In this document: in pieces, positions 55,765-64,000 of the stretch | How positions within the stretch are numbered: position 1 is the stretch's first letter | Layout: the number at the start of each line of letters is the position of its first letter | Assembly (NCBI GenBank): GCA_009928645.1 | Contig: SACH01000005.1 | Coordinates: 1-64,000 of the forward strand | Source: Gammaproteobacteria bacterium | GTDB taxonomy: Bacteria; Pseudomonadota; Gammaproteobacteria; Chromatiales; Chromatiaceae | Reading direction: 5' to 3' | Length of the DNA stretch: 64,000 nucleotides | Position numbers and translations under genes: made by a program | The notes under the pieces: generated by a model | Databases searched by the model: none | What the model saw: only the letters and a program-made list of their open reading frames with translations | Told to the model about the DNA's origin: nothing

Positions 55765-56178
55765 TCAGGTAGCCCGTTCGCGCATGTATTCCCGGCAACC
55801 CATATCGGTCTCCCGAAAGTGATGCTCGATATAGTCCGACAGGAGCCTGGCGATCCGTTTGGTCTTCAGCTCCTTGAGCATCGACTGGTAGATCAGCTCC
55901 GCCAGCAGTTCAATGAACTGGTAATGCTCTGTCTTGTGCTCCGCCAAATTGGGGCAGCCATTCAAGGCCAGGATGCGTTCCTCGGCGGCGAAATGAACCT
56001 CGGCCAGATCGACGATTTCATTCAACAGGTGCCGGAACTCACGGCGGATATGGGCGCCGGCCTTATCGTTGAGCAGGTCCGCCGCCCGCTGGTTGAGGGC
56101 TAGAAGCAGTTTGTGCTGTTCGTCGAGTTCCGCGTTACCCACGCTCATACTCGGGTCCCAGACCGGTAGGGTCTCCAT
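55765..56178 (-). CDS. bacteriohemerythrin
   Basis: This 137-aa four-helix di-iron protein has the hemerythrin ligand set: 'ELDEQHKLLLALN' (His), 'EVHFAAEERIL' (His and Glu), 'EHKTEHYQFIELL' (two His) and 'YIEHHFRETDMGCREYM' (His and Asp). It reversibly binds O2 and may store, deliver or sense it. The ATG at 56178 ('METLPVWDPSMSVGN') is the normal family start. Its neighbour rquA also relates to low-oxygen physiology. Confidence 0.95.
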   Translation of the reverse strand: METLPVWDPSMSVGNAELDEQHKLLLALNQRAADLLNDKAGAHIRREFRHLLNEIVDLAEVHFAAEERILALNGCPNLAEHKTEHYQFIELLAELIYQSMLKELKTKRIARLLSDYIEHHFRETDMGCREYMRERAT

Positions 56179-56374
56179 AGGTCTCCCCTCGGAATCGTTA
56201 TAGATGGACGGCTGTTCCCGCTGCGTGACGGATGCAGCCCGGCTGGGATTACCCCCACATGGCGCGGTCGCCAAGGCGAACGGGAACACCACCGGGCGAG
56301 GGGCGGCCCCGTCCGCGAACCGGTCAACGGCATTTGAGCCTTGGCACCGGCGTCGGCACGGGCGTCAGCGTTGG

Positions 56375-57139
56375 CTAACAGGGGATCACAATTTTCTGAT
56401 AGAGCCCACGAAAGAAGGTGGACTTGCGCAGCTTGGCCAGGTGTGGGCCTGGGGGCAGAAATTCCTCGACCTCATGCCGCCACAGGTCAAGGGCAAAGGG
56501 TTCCAGGGCAGCCAAGACCGCCCGCATGGGCAGGCGCAGGAAATGGCCGTCGTCCGGGCGATGATAGTCGATGATTACCAGTTTGCCGCCGGGCCGGGTC
56601 ACGCGCAGGGCCTCGGCCAGGGTGGCGCGCCGGACCTCCTCGGGTTGCTCATGCAACAGGAAAAACAGCAGGGTACGATCAAAGGTGCCGTCAGCAAAGC
56701 GCAAGGCGCTAGCATCCTGCTGATGCGGATGCCAGCGCGCATCAGGACGCAACTTCCGTTGGAGGTTATCCAGTTGGATCGGTGCCACGTCGATAACATC
56801 CAGCCGATCCTGAGTCCCCATCTGGCCCAGCAGTCGTTCGGTGAGATCCCCATAGACGCAGGCCACTTGGAGGAAGCGCCGCTCACCAGGCCCGGCTCCG
56901 CCCGCTGCTTGACCTTCCGCCTCGCCCTCGGTCAGTCCCCCGCTCTCCCCAAGCTCCGCCAGGGCGGCATCACACAGGGTCCGGTAATTGCCCCAGAGGA
57001 TCAGATTGACCAGCCAGTGGCGCTCGAAGACATGAACCGCCTTGGGGTGGAGGTAGGCCCACCAATACACCTTTTCCAGGTAGTCCGGGATGGGGGGGAC
57101 GGCGATCTCGCCACCGAGACCGGTGCTTATATGGGTCAT
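56375..57139 (-). CDS. rquA: rhodoquinone biosynthesis methyltransferase RquA
   Basis: This 254-aa protein starts 'MTHISTGLGGEIAVPPIPDYLEKVYWWAYLHPKAVHVFERHWLVNLILWGNYRTL', the characteristic RquA entrance region, followed by a SAM-methyltransferase-like core ('LQVACVYGDLTERLLGQMG', 'LDVIDVAPIQLDNLQRKL', 'FLLHEQPEEVRRATLAEALRVTRPGGKLVIIDYH'). RquA converts ubiquinone to rhodoquinone, the low-potential quinone for anaerobic fumarate respiration, by an unusual amination. The 'VYGD' in motif I in place of the usual acidic G-rich loop fits the specialised enzyme. It stands alone beside the hemerythrin gene, same strand. Confidence 0.9.
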   Translation of the reverse strand: MTHISTGLGGEIAVPPIPDYLEKVYWWAYLHPKAVHVFERHWLVNLILWGNYRTLCDAALAELGESGGLTEGEAEGQAAGGAGPGERRFLQVACVYGDLTERLLGQMGTQDRLDVIDVAPIQLDNLQRKLRPDARWHPHQQDASALRFADGTFDRTLLFFLLHEQPEEVRRATLAEALRVTRPGGKLVIIDYHRPDDGHFLRLPMRAVLAALEPFALDLWRHEVEEFLPPGPHLAKLRKSTFFRGLYQKIVIPC

Positions 57140-57594
57140 GCGCTCCTCCTGGGCTCAGGGGCCCTTTGTAGTTATCACGGCCATCAGGGGTGACCGTTGT
57201 TGTAATCATGGCCATCTTGGGGGGCCGATGGCGGGGCCGGGGAATGTTAGTTAGATGGAGCGTAACACGACCGTCATCACGCGGTAACAATTAAATGCTC
57301 CCAATTAAATGATCCCAGCGGCGTCCGCCGCCGGCGTGACCACAATCAGTCGCTGAACCGGATGGTGCCGGGGCGGGTGACATGCTGCCGGGAGGATGCC
57401 GCCCATCGGCACCAGCCTCTGGCACCATTGGCGAATGGCGAATGGCGAATGGCGAGCCCTGGCCCGTTGTTGGCTATGCCGCGGGTTGTTGGCTATGCCA
57501 CGGGGGGAAGGGAGGGCTGAAGAGCGGGGCAGGTAGGCTGAGCTGACGGGATTCGGGGCGACCACCAGCCAGGCGGGCGCTTCAGCGGGTGGTC
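57140..57594. other. 455-bp gap with short tandem repeats
   Basis: No gene is supported. TGGCGAA is repeated about four times at 57429-57455, and TTGTTGGCTATGCCGCGGG is duplicated at 57467-57485 and 57486-57504. The right end is close to the stop of the phosphatase gene. The rquA promoter should lie in the first ~100 bp. Confidence 0.6.
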
Positions 57595-59055
57595 TCAGGC
57601 GGCAAAGTGGCGGTTGTAGAGGGCCATCAGGGGCTCGACGGGATAGCGCAGGGGCAGGAAGCGCTCGGCGGCGAGGGCGACGATGCCGATCCACTCCGGA
57701 TGGGCGCCAAAGACGACGTGATGGGCCTCGATGTTGCCGGCCTCGAGCCAGAGGGTATCGTCATTGGAGAGGGGGGTATGGCCGACCAGGAGGGGGACGT
57801 AAGGGCCGAGGCCCAGGGCCTTGCGCAGGCGCTTGATGTCGCCGCGGCCATATCCGGCGGGGGAGTTGGGTTTGCGCAGACGCACCCGGGTGACCTCCCG
57901 TTCCAGGCGCGGGTTGTCGCGGATGTCGATCAGCAGGGCGCGGGTCACGCTGGAGGTCGGTGGACCGGCGTGGCAGGCGACGAAGCGGGAGGAGGTGGCG
58001 ACGTAGGGCAGGCAATGGTAGAGCCGGGACATGGCCTCGAAATAGGCGGTACCCCGCTGATTGCGCAGGGCGTCCTCCCAGAGGACGCCCTGGGGGACGC
58101 CATTCTTACTGATCTCCTCGGAGAAGCTGTCGTGATTACCCCGCAGGTAGTAAACCTGACCGGGGAAGGCGAGCTGAAGACGAAAGATCAGGTCCATTAG
58201 CAGCAGGGAGGTACCCATATCGGCCTCCTCGCCCTCCTCGTCCGGGTGGGGGGCGTCACCGATGATGATCAGCGCCACCCGTCCCGCCTCCAGGCCATCG
58301 AGGACGGCGTTCTGGGTCAGGACCACCAACAGGTTATCAATCCGGGCATGAAGGTCGCCGACGAAGACCGGGTCCAGTTCCTCCGGCACCTCCACCAGGC
58401 CACCGGGGCGCCCTTGGCGATCCTTGGGCTGATGCGGATCGGCCGCGATCTGGGCAATGACCCCCTCGACCAGGGCCAGGGCCTCTTCGGGACTGGGTTC
58501 GGCGATGGGGGCCCCGAGCACCTGAGCCAGGTATTCCAGCTTGGCCAGGCGCAAGTCGGCGGAGGATTTCCAGCCCGCTTTGGGCGGCAAGGGCGAGAGG
58601 CAGCTCCCTTCCGTGGGGGCCAGGTTCTTCAGGGTCAGGCCGTCGGGCCCCAGCTTGATGCGCAGATGACGCTCCGCCACCGTTGGCGGATAGTCCATGA
58701 GGTCCCGCTGTTGAAGTTCCTCCCGCCCCAGCACCAGGGTATCCCCCGGCACCAGGCGCAGAAAGCCATGGAGCTGGCCAACGGTATATTCCGGGTCCTC
58801 GATCAGATAGGCCCCGCTCGGGACCATGCCCCCCTCCGCCGTCAGCATGGGCTCGGGGTACAGTTGCAGCCGTTTGCCCTGTTCACCACCCAACTGCATC
58901 TGGATGGGGGCCAGGGGGCAGGGGAAGCGCACCTTGGTCTCACCCAGGCTGATCGAGCCCGCGATCTCGATGTCCTCACAGGCCCCGTATTCGTCCACCA
59001 AGTCGCGGAAATGGCTAAAAAAACCCTTCGAGGACTTCTTGGTGGGAAAATTCAT
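57595..59055 (-). CDS. metallophosphatase with N-terminal FHA-like region
   Basis: This 486-aa protein has an N-terminal ~200 residues with FHA-like features ('GDTLVLGREELQQRDLMDYPPTVAERHLRIKLGPDGLTLKNLAPTEGS') and a C-terminal PPP-type calcineurin-like phosphoesterase: 'VFVGDLHARIDN', 'ALIIIGDAPHPDEEGE', 'YYLRGNHDSFSEE', 'RFVACHAGPP' and 'PLLVGHTPLSND'. The metal motif GDxxDRG is replaced by 'GDAPHP', so catalysis may be altered. It is the second gene of a two-gene unit after a P-loop protein. It may dephosphorylate Ser/Thr-phosphorylated proteins or a small molecule. Confidence 0.75.
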   Translation of the reverse strand: MNFPTKKSSKGFFSHFRDLVDEYGACEDIEIAGSISLGETKVRFPCPLAPIQMQLGGEQGKRLQLYPEPMLTAEGGMVPSGAYLIEDPEYTVGQLHGFLRLVPGDTLVLGREELQQRDLMDYPPTVAERHLRIKLGPDGLTLKNLAPTEGSCLSPLPPKAGWKSSADLRLAKLEYLAQVLGAPIAEPSPEEALALVEGVIAQIAADPHQPKDRQGRPGGLVEVPEELDPVFVGDLHARIDNLLVVLTQNAVLDGLEAGRVALIIIGDAPHPDEEGEEADMGTSLLLMDLIFRLQLAFPGQVYYLRGNHDSFSEEISKNGVPQGVLWEDALRNQRGTAYFEAMSRLYHCLPYVATSSRFVACHAGPPTSSVTRALLIDIRDNPRLEREVTRVRLRKPNSPAGYGRGDIKRLRKALGLGPYVPLLVGHTPLSNDDTLWLEAGNIEAHHVVFGAHPEWIGIVALAAERFLPLRYPVEPLMALYNRHFAA

Positions 59056-59057
59056 GT

Positions 59058-59741
59058 TCAGCCTCCAGTCGCTGCCAGTTCGATACGCCAGGGCGGTTCG
59101 TCGACGTTCTCGCGCACGTAAACCCCCATGCCGGAAACCTGAAAATGAGCCGCGACCTCGGCGAATACCTCCATTTGGCGGCGAATATGCGCCAGGTCAA
59201 GAAACGCATCCACCGGATGGGTACCCTCCCGGGCCCGGGCCAGACGGCGCTCCAGGACCAGTTCCGCCGGCGGCAGCAGAAACTCGAAGACGAAGCGCTT
59301 GGTCCAGTCAGTGTCCCAGAAGTGGCGCTTGGGGGGCGGCAGACGGATACGGCCCGGCTCCAGGCGCAAGTCATGGCAGCGCGACAACCACTCCGGCTCG
59401 AAGAGGGCCAGGCCCTCCTTCTCACCGACGAAGGGCAGGCCGAGCTGCACCTCACGGGGGCGCAGGGCCATGGCCTGGGACTTCCACCAGCCGGCGAAGC
59501 TGATATCGATGTAACCCTCCTCCGGCCAGCCCTTGATGCGCTTGATCAGGGTGGTCTTACCCGAGCCCGGGGGCCCGGTCACCACCAGTTGACCGAACCT
59601 GAGCTCCGGCGGAAAAAGCACCCCCTTGATCTCCTGGCAGTTCTCGATGGGCACCAGGGTCAGGCCGGCAGCGGTCTGTTTCATAACCCAGCAGGCCTCG
59701 TGGGGCTGGGACGCGAATCTCGGCGCAAAATAATCCCCCAT
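59058..59741 (-). CDS. P-loop NTP-binding protein coupled to the phosphatase gene
   Basis: This 227-aa protein has Walker A 'VTGPPGSGKTTLIKRIKGWPEEGYIDISF' (~55) and a later 'RHFWDTDWTKRFVFEFLLPPAELVLERRLARAREGTHPVDAFLDLAHIRRQMEVF' segment. It is shaped like small kinases or ATPases of the uridine/adenylate kinase-like type. The stop overlaps no gene but the phosphatase ATG follows after 2 nt, so the pair must be cotranslated. It could phosphorylate what its partner dephosphorylates. I do not recognise the exact family. The ATG at 59741 is used; ATG 59684 is an alternative. Confidence 0.65.
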   Translation of the reverse strand: MGDYFAPRFASQPHEACWVMKQTAAGLTLVPIENCQEIKGVLFPPELRFGQLVVTGPPGSGKTTLIKRIKGWPEEGYIDISFAGWWKSQAMALRPREVQLGLPFVGEKEGLALFEPEWLSRCHDLRLEPGRIRLPPPKRHFWDTDWTKRFVFEFLLPPAELVLERRLARAREGTHPVDAFLDLAHIRRQMEVFAEVAAHFQVSGMGVYVRENVDEPPWRIELAATGG

Positions 59742-59854
59742 CGACCCGGTAAAGGTCGCTTACTACTGAATCCATGAACGGGAAGGTACAGGCAGCAGGG
59801 CGACCGCGGCCACCCTCCTGCCTGCACCTCACCCCGAAGGGCGAGGCACGGAAC

Positions 59855-59886
59855 CTGGCGCCCTCCCCGCTGGCGCGGGGTGGGCG
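59855..59886 (-). terminator. GC-rich hairpin after PiT copy 5
   Basis: GGCGCC...CCCCGC-TG-GCGGGG...GGCGCC forms a strong stem 12 bp downstream of the stop codon on the minus strand. It has no T-run, so it could act as an end-of-transcript stabiliser. Confidence 0.55.
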
Positions 59887-59898
59887 CCTACCAGCGCG

Positions 59899-61182
59899 CT
59901 AGGCGCCGAAGATCATCAGCAGGATGTAGTAGCAGATGGCGGCCAGGATGGCGCCCACCGGCAGGGTGATGAACCAGGACACCACGATGTTGCCCAGCAC
60001 CCGCAGGTCCAGGGCGCCGATGCCGCGCGCCAGGCCCACGCCCATGACCGCGCCCACGGCGATGTGGGTGGTGGACACGGGCATGCCCAGGCCGGAGGCC
60101 ACGACCACGGTGGCGGCCGCCGCCAGGGTGGCGCAGTAACCGCGGCTGGGGGTCAGCTCGGTGATCTTGGTGCCGATGGTCTGCATGACCTTGTAGCCAT
60201 AGGTGGCCAGACCGACGACGATGGCGAGGCCACCCGCGAGCAGCACCCACCAGGGCACCGGGGCCTTGGAGGCGAGCTCGCCGGAGTGGACCAGTTCCAG
60301 TACCGCCGCTATAGGGCCGATGCCATTGGCGACGTCATTGGAGCCGTGGGCGAAGGACATGGCCGCGGCGGTGAAGACCATCATGGGGATGAAGACCTTT
60401 TCCACGCTCGCGTAATGGAAGGACTTATCCGCCGTGTTGTCGACCTTGACCTTGTTGACCAGGATCTTGCCGATGATGGCGCAGATGATGCCGACGATGA
60501 TGGAGCCGATCTGGGTCTCCATGACGCTGAAGTCGAGCTTGAAGTTCTTCAGGCCCTTGGAGATGGTCACCACGGCGACGACGTAGCCCACCAGGAAGAC
60601 GTAGAAGGGGGCCCACTTCTTGGCGTTGCCGAAGGGATCGTCAGTCTCGAACACCAGCTTGCGGACGCTGAGCATCAGGATCAGGGCGATGATGCCGCCG
60701 GTAATGGGCGAAATGAACCAGCTCGCGACGATCTCGGCCAGACCACCCCACTTGACGGCGTGCATGCCGATGCCAGCGAGGCCGAAACCGACCAGGGCGC
60801 CAACGATGGTGTGGGTGGTGGAGACCGGCCAGCCGCGCCCGGAGGCGACCATGAGCCAGATGCCCGAGGCGAGCAGGGCGGCCAGCATGCCGTAGATGAG
60901 CAGTTGTGGCGTGGAGGCCAGAACCGAGGGGTCGATGATGCCGGACTTGATGGTACCGGCAACGGTGCCGCCCGCCAGGAAGGCGCCGGCGAACTCGAAG
61001 ATACCGGCGATGATGATCGCCTGCTTGACGGTGATAGCGCCGGAGCCCACGGAGGTACCCATGGCGTTGGAGACGTCGTTGGCACCGATGCCCCAGGTCA
61101 TGTACAAACCGAAGACAAAGGCGAGGATAATGAACCACATGCCGTATTCGGCAATGATCGGATTACCAGCAAAGATTTCCAT
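59899..61182 (-). CDS. PiT-family phosphate transporter (copy 5)
   Basis: This 427-aa permease is of the longer PiT type, with the signature pair 'TWGIGANDVSNAMGTSVGSGAITVKQA' and 'MSFAHGSNDVANGIGPIAAVLEL', plus 'GWPVSTTHTIVGALVGFGL' and 'GMPVSTTHIAVGAVMGVG'. It is a branch distinct from copies 1-4, so the set is not the result of recent duplication alone. DUF47 copy e lies just upstream and is transcribed first. It should be a Pi symporter. Confidence 0.94.
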   Translation of the reverse strand: MEIFAGNPIIAEYGMWFIILAFVFGLYMTWGIGANDVSNAMGTSVGSGAITVKQAIIIAGIFEFAGAFLAGGTVAGTIKSGIIDPSVLASTPQLLIYGMLAALLASGIWLMVASGRGWPVSTTHTIVGALVGFGLAGIGMHAVKWGGLAEIVASWFISPITGGIIALILMLSVRKLVFETDDPFGNAKKWAPFYVFLVGYVVAVVTISKGLKNFKLDFSVMETQIGSIIVGIICAIIGKILVNKVKVDNTADKSFHYASVEKVFIPMMVFTAAAMSFAHGSNDVANGIGPIAAVLELVHSGELASKAPVPWWVLLAGGLAIVVGLATYGYKVMQTIGTKITELTPSRGYCATLAAAATVVVASGLGMPVSTTHIAVGAVMGVGLARGIGALDLRVLGNIVVSWFITLPVGAILAAICYYILLMIFGA

Positions 61183-61287
61183 GAATCCCCCAGAAAACTT
61201 GAGATCAATAGGAGTCGGTCATCCCATGGGCACGCGCCGGCCAGGGGCCAGGGAGCGGGACATGGACCAATCCGGACGCGGCCGGGC

Positions 61288-61968
61288 TCAGCGGGCGATG
61301 AGGAGACGCAGGCGATCGCCGACCTTTTCGGCATAATCGGCCAGGTCGCCGATCCACTGGATCAGTTCATACCAGAAGATCACCGCCACCGGCTTAAGAC
61401 TGTCTTCCTGGGCGAACAGGGCCTTGGACAGGGCCATGCCCAACTTGTCGGTGTCGTCCTCGATGAGATTCAGCTTCTCGATCATGCCCGCGACCGTCTC
61501 GGCCTCGCGGCCGCCGAAACCCGTCTCCACCAGCTCGTCCAGCTCCGCGATCACCACCCCGGCCTGATTCACGGCGTCGACGCACCGGGCGACCAGGGCG
61601 CGAAGGTCATCCGCCATGCCTGGGGGTACCTGCATGTCGCGCTCCACCAGCAGGCCGGCGATGTCCTGCGCGGTGTCGGCGATGGAGTCCTGCATGCCCA
61701 ACAGATCCAGCAGGTCGCGGCGATCGACCGGCATGAACATGCTCTTGGGCAGATGGGCCCGCAGGTCATTCTTGATGGCGTCCGCCTCGTGCTCCTTGGC
61801 GAAGATGACATCTTTCGACTTCTCGATGCCGGCCTGGTCGTTGGCGATCAGGGCCTCGAACAGCGCCGGGACTTCGGCGACGCACTCGGCAACCACCGCC
61901 ATGTGCTTCTGCACCGGCTTAAAGGGGGAATGCCCAAACAGGGAAGCAATAGGATTGGTACCTTTCAA
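61288..61968 (-). CDS. DUF47 (TIGR00153-type) accessory protein (copy e)
   Basis: This 226-aa helical protein starts 'MKGTNPIASLFGHSPFKPVQKHMAVVAECVAEVPALFEALIANDQ' and contains 'IFAKEHEADAIKNDLRAHLPKSMFMPVDRRDLLDLLGMQDSIADTAQDIAGLL', typical of the TIGR00153 branch of DUF47. It precedes PiT copy 5 by 105 bp in the same direction. It probably regulates that permease. Confidence 0.94.
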   Translation of the reverse strand: MKGTNPIASLFGHSPFKPVQKHMAVVAECVAEVPALFEALIANDQAGIEKSKDVIFAKEHEADAIKNDLRAHLPKSMFMPVDRRDLLDLLGMQDSIADTAQDIAGLLVERDMQVPPGMADDLRALVARCVDAVNQAGVVIAELDELVETGFGGREAETVAGMIEKLNLIEDDTDKLGMALSKALFAQEDSLKPVAVIFWYELIQWIGDLADYAEKVGDRLRLLIAR

Positions 61969-62360
61969 GGGACTCGCTCCTCATTCAATTAGTTGGAAGT
62001 GTTATGGCGACCACGCTGGCAGGATCAGGAAGCGGCCCCCGTGCCGTCCCGCCTCCTCCGGATCCGTTGACATGAATCCATTGGAACCGCGGCGATGTCC
62101 TACCTCGCGCAACCGCTATTTTGTCAGCGAAACGTCAAGAAACGGCAATTTTTTTGTCATCATTGCTTGATCAAGGTCATCCATAGACTAGTGCCCCACT
62201 TGTTAAGATTTCGTCCCTGCCGGAGTAAGCCGTTTCAGGCCGTGCCGCCCCCTCCCCGCCGGGCGCGGCAGCCACGCCCCGGCCCTGATCCCCAGCCCTG
62301 CCTCGGGCAAAGGCCCTTTCCCTTCTCCGGATTCCCGGACCAGCCGCAGGTGTATGCCTT
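61969..62360. other. 392-bp divergent intergenic region
   Basis: The gap separates the minus-strand DUF47 copy e from the plus-strand CNNM gene and must hold both promoters. A short AT-rich stretch (AATTTTTTTGTCATCATTGCTTGATC, ~62148-62173) stands out. I looked for a Pho box here and found no convincing one. No gene is supported. Confidence 0.5.
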
Positions 62361-63818
62361 ATGGAAGCGGGTGACCTCGAACTCATCCTCCGTATCATCC
62401 TGCAGATCGCCCTGCTCTCGGGCTCAGCGATCTTTTCCGGCTCGGAGGCCGCCCTCTTCTCCCTAAGTCGCATCCATCTGCAGAAGCTGCGCAACGCCCG
62501 GGACCCGGCCTCCGAGGGCATCCACGCCCTGCTCGACGAGCCGCGGCGGCTCATCATCTCCATTCTCTGCGGCAACGAACTGGTCAACATCGCCTCGTCC
62601 GCCAACATGGCGGCCATCCTGCTCACCATCTTCGGTGCGGAGGAGGCGAGCTGGATCAACATCGTCGTCATGGTCCCCCTGCTGCTGCTGGTGGGCGAGG
62701 TCACCCCCAAGACCATCGCCGTCACCTTCCCGGTCGGCTTCTCCAAGAACGTCAGCGTCAAGATTCTGCCGCGCTGGATCTGGCTCATCACCCCCCTGCG
62801 GGAGGCGGTGCGCCTAGTGGCGGATCGGGTGACTACCTGGGTGGTCGGCGATGCCGTGGCCCGGGAAAACCTGCTGCAACCGGACGAGCTCAAGACCCTG
62901 CTGGAAGAGGGCGAGGAGACGGGCGTCATCGACGCCACCGAGCGCGTCCTCATCGACAACCTGATGGAGGCCTCGAACACCGAGATCTCCCACATCATGA
63001 CCCCGGGGCCACGCATCCGCTTCCTCGATGCCGAACTGCCCATCGAGGAACTGATCGAAGAGTTCCGCCGCCACCGCCACCCCCGTATTCCGGTCTATTC
63101 CGGCCACTGGGACAATGTCATCGGCTTCCTCTACTCCGAGGACGTGCTGCGCCTGATCCGCGGTGGCGTCGACCTGGAGCGGGTCCAGATCGAGGACCTG
63201 CTGCGCCCGGTCCATTTCGTCCCCCCCACCATCAAGGTGGACGAGATGTTCAACTACTTCCAGAGCCACAACACCCGGTCCGTCATCGTCCTGGGCGAGT
63301 TCGGCGAGGTGCTGGGTATCGTCACCATCAAGGATGTCCTCAAGTTCATCTTCGGCGAGATATCCAGCCCCATGCGCAGCGTCGAGGACCACGAGCGTGA
63401 CGAGGTCGGCTTCATCGTCCCTGGCGACATGCGACTGTTGGAGTTCTACAACCTGACCAACATCGACATCACCGACCCGGTCATGACCACCGTCGGCGGC
63501 GTGGTCTTCCGTCTCTTCGGTCGCCTGCCCAAGGTGGGCGAGAGCGTCGTCCATGACGTTCACAACTACACCGTGCTCCAGGTGGACCGGCTGCGCATCG
63601 CCCGCCTGCGGGTGGCCCCGGTGGAGGAAGGCGAACTGGAGGAGCAGGAACTGCAGGACCTGATCGACGAGCAGGAGGTTGCCCAGGACGAGGCCCCCCA
63701 AGCCCTGGAGGCGGTCCTGGAAGCGGCGCAGGAGGCCAGCCGCGAGGCCCAACCTGCGGCTTCCCGCACGCCGGCCACCGCGCCCGTCACCCCCAACCCG
63801 ACCGCCGACGCCCGCTAG
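62361..63818 (+). CDS. CNNM/CorC-type transporter (HlyC/CorC family) with CBS pair
   Basis: This 485-aa protein has a DUF21/CNNM membrane domain (~1-180, 'GSAIFSGSEAALFSLSRIHLQKLRN', 'GEVTPKTIAVTFP'), two CBS domains (~200-330, 'ISHIMTPGPRIRFLDAELPIEELIEEFRRHRHPRIPVYSGHWDNVIGFLY...') and a CorC/HlyC C-terminal domain ('RLLEFYNLTNIDITDPVMTTVGGVVFRLFGRLPKVGE'), then a low-complexity Glu/Gln/Ala tail. Family members transport or regulate Mg2+/Co2+. A second family member starts 9 bp after the stop, so the two form a pair. Confidence 0.93.
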   Translation: MEAGDLELILRIILQIALLSGSAIFSGSEAALFSLSRIHLQKLRNARDPASEGIHALLDEPRRLIISILCGNELVNIASSANMAAILLTIFGAEEASWINIVVMVPLLLLVGEVTPKTIAVTFPVGFSKNVSVKILPRWIWLITPLREAVRLVADRVTTWVVGDAVARENLLQPDELKTLLEEGEETGVIDATERVLIDNLMEASNTEISHIMTPGPRIRFLDAELPIEELIEEFRRHRHPRIPVYSGHWDNVIGFLYSEDVLRLIRGGVDLERVQIEDLLRPVHFVPPTIKVDEMFNYFQSHNTRSVIVLGEFGEVLGIVTIKDVLKFIFGEISSPMRSVEDHERDEVGFIVPGDMRLLEFYNLTNIDITDPVMTTVGGVVFRLFGRLPKVGESVVHDVHNYTVLQVDRLRIARLRVAPVEEGELEEQELQDLIDEQEVAQDEAPQALEAVLEAAQEASREAQPAASRTPATAPVTPNPTADAR

Positions 63819-63827
63819 GAGACGCCA

Positions 63828-64000
63828 ATGGAACTGCTCATCACCTTCCTGATCATGCTGGTCTTCCTGGTGCTGAAGGGCTTCTTCTCGGGCTCGGAGA
63901 TCGCCATCGTCAATTCCGACAAGTTCAAGATGCGCCACCTGGCCAAGACTGGGGACCGCAAGGCGGCCCTGCTGCTGAAGATGTTCCGCACCCCGGACGT
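63828..64000 (+). CDS. second CNNM/CorC-type gene, N-terminal part (cut by window edge)
   Basis: The ATG at 63828 opens 'MELLITFLIMLVFLVLKGFFSGSEIAIVNSDKFKMRHLAKTGDRKAALLLKMFRTPD' before the window ends. 'FFSGSEIAIVN' is the start of the DUF21/CNNM domain, as in the gene just upstream. It is clearly coupled to the upstream gene. Its end is outside the window. Confidence 0.88.
   Translation, partial: MELLITFLIMLVFLVLKGFFSGSEIAIVNSDKFKMRHLAKTGDRKAALLLKMFRTPD

Noticed and set aside
60064-61992. 642-aa ORF on the plus strand across PiT copy 5 and DUF47 copy e
   Set aside because: It is antisense to both genes, with His/Asp/Gly/Gln-rich composition.
62148-62173. Possible Pho box upstream of DUF47 copy e
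   Set aside because: The TGTCATCATTG stretch gives one fair half-site only; the second 7-mer and the 11-bp period are not convincing.

Overview
The window is GC-rich chromosomal DNA of a gammaproteobacterium. A purple sulfur bacterium (Chromatiaceae-like) fits best. The support is indirect: a complete soluble NAD-linked [NiFe] hydrogenase (hoxEFUYH plus hoxW), an RquA-type rhodoquinone methyltransferase, a TorF-like putative porin and the ssb / YajR-like MFS / uvrA neighbourhood. No photosynthesis or sulfur-oxidation gene is present, so the family is an inference.

Region 1 (about 1-10.6 kb) is a variable, island-like segment ending at a tRNA-Val(CAC) gene with an integrase C-terminal remnant beside it. 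It carries gene debris (end of a nucleotide-sugar dehydrogenase, two related but unrecognised genes) and a compact minus-strand type II CBASS anti-phage operon: CapV-type patatin phospholipase, DncV-like CD-NTase, Cap2 (E2-E1) and Cap3 (JAMM peptidase). A Schlafen/AlbA_2-type ATP-binding gene overlaps the end of cap3 and may be a fifth member. The operon lies between two related gene copies, one of them frameshifted. A DUF4143 ATPase follows.

Region 2 (10.6-24.3 kb) is housekeeping: a small conserved gene, ibaG/bolA, prfC, a secreted protein, the dTDP-rhamnose operon rfbBACD, ssb, a YajR-like MFS transporter divergent from uvrA, a TorF-family porin and a small membrane protein. A nested-hairpin intergenic element lies upstream of ssb.

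Region 3 (24.7-62 kb) is dominated by phosphate transport. Two Na/Pi (NptA-like) cotransporters and five PiT-family permeases are present, and each PiT is adjacent to its own DUF47 (PhoU-like) gene. Inserted among them are a frameshifted, truncated histidine kinase, a nitroreductase, an MBL-fold hydrolase with a pterin dehydratase, the hydrogenase operon hoxEFUYH-hoxW, a histidine kinase / sigma54-type response regulator / SulP-STAS-cNMP transporter operon, an ISAzo13-like transposase relic, a bacteriohemerythrin, rquA, and a two-gene metallophosphatase/P-loop operon. Several intergenic regions hold gene fragments, hairpins and short tandem repeats.

Region 4 (62.3-64 kb) has two consecutive CNNM/CorC-type (HlyC/CorC) genes, the second cut by the window edge.

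Taken together the genes suggest an anaerobic or microaerobic lifestyle (reversible hydrogenase, rhodoquinone, hemerythrin) with unusually redundant low-affinity phosphate (or related anion) handling. Minus-strand genes dominate. Most track ORFs on the opposite strand are GC-driven shadows and are omitted.
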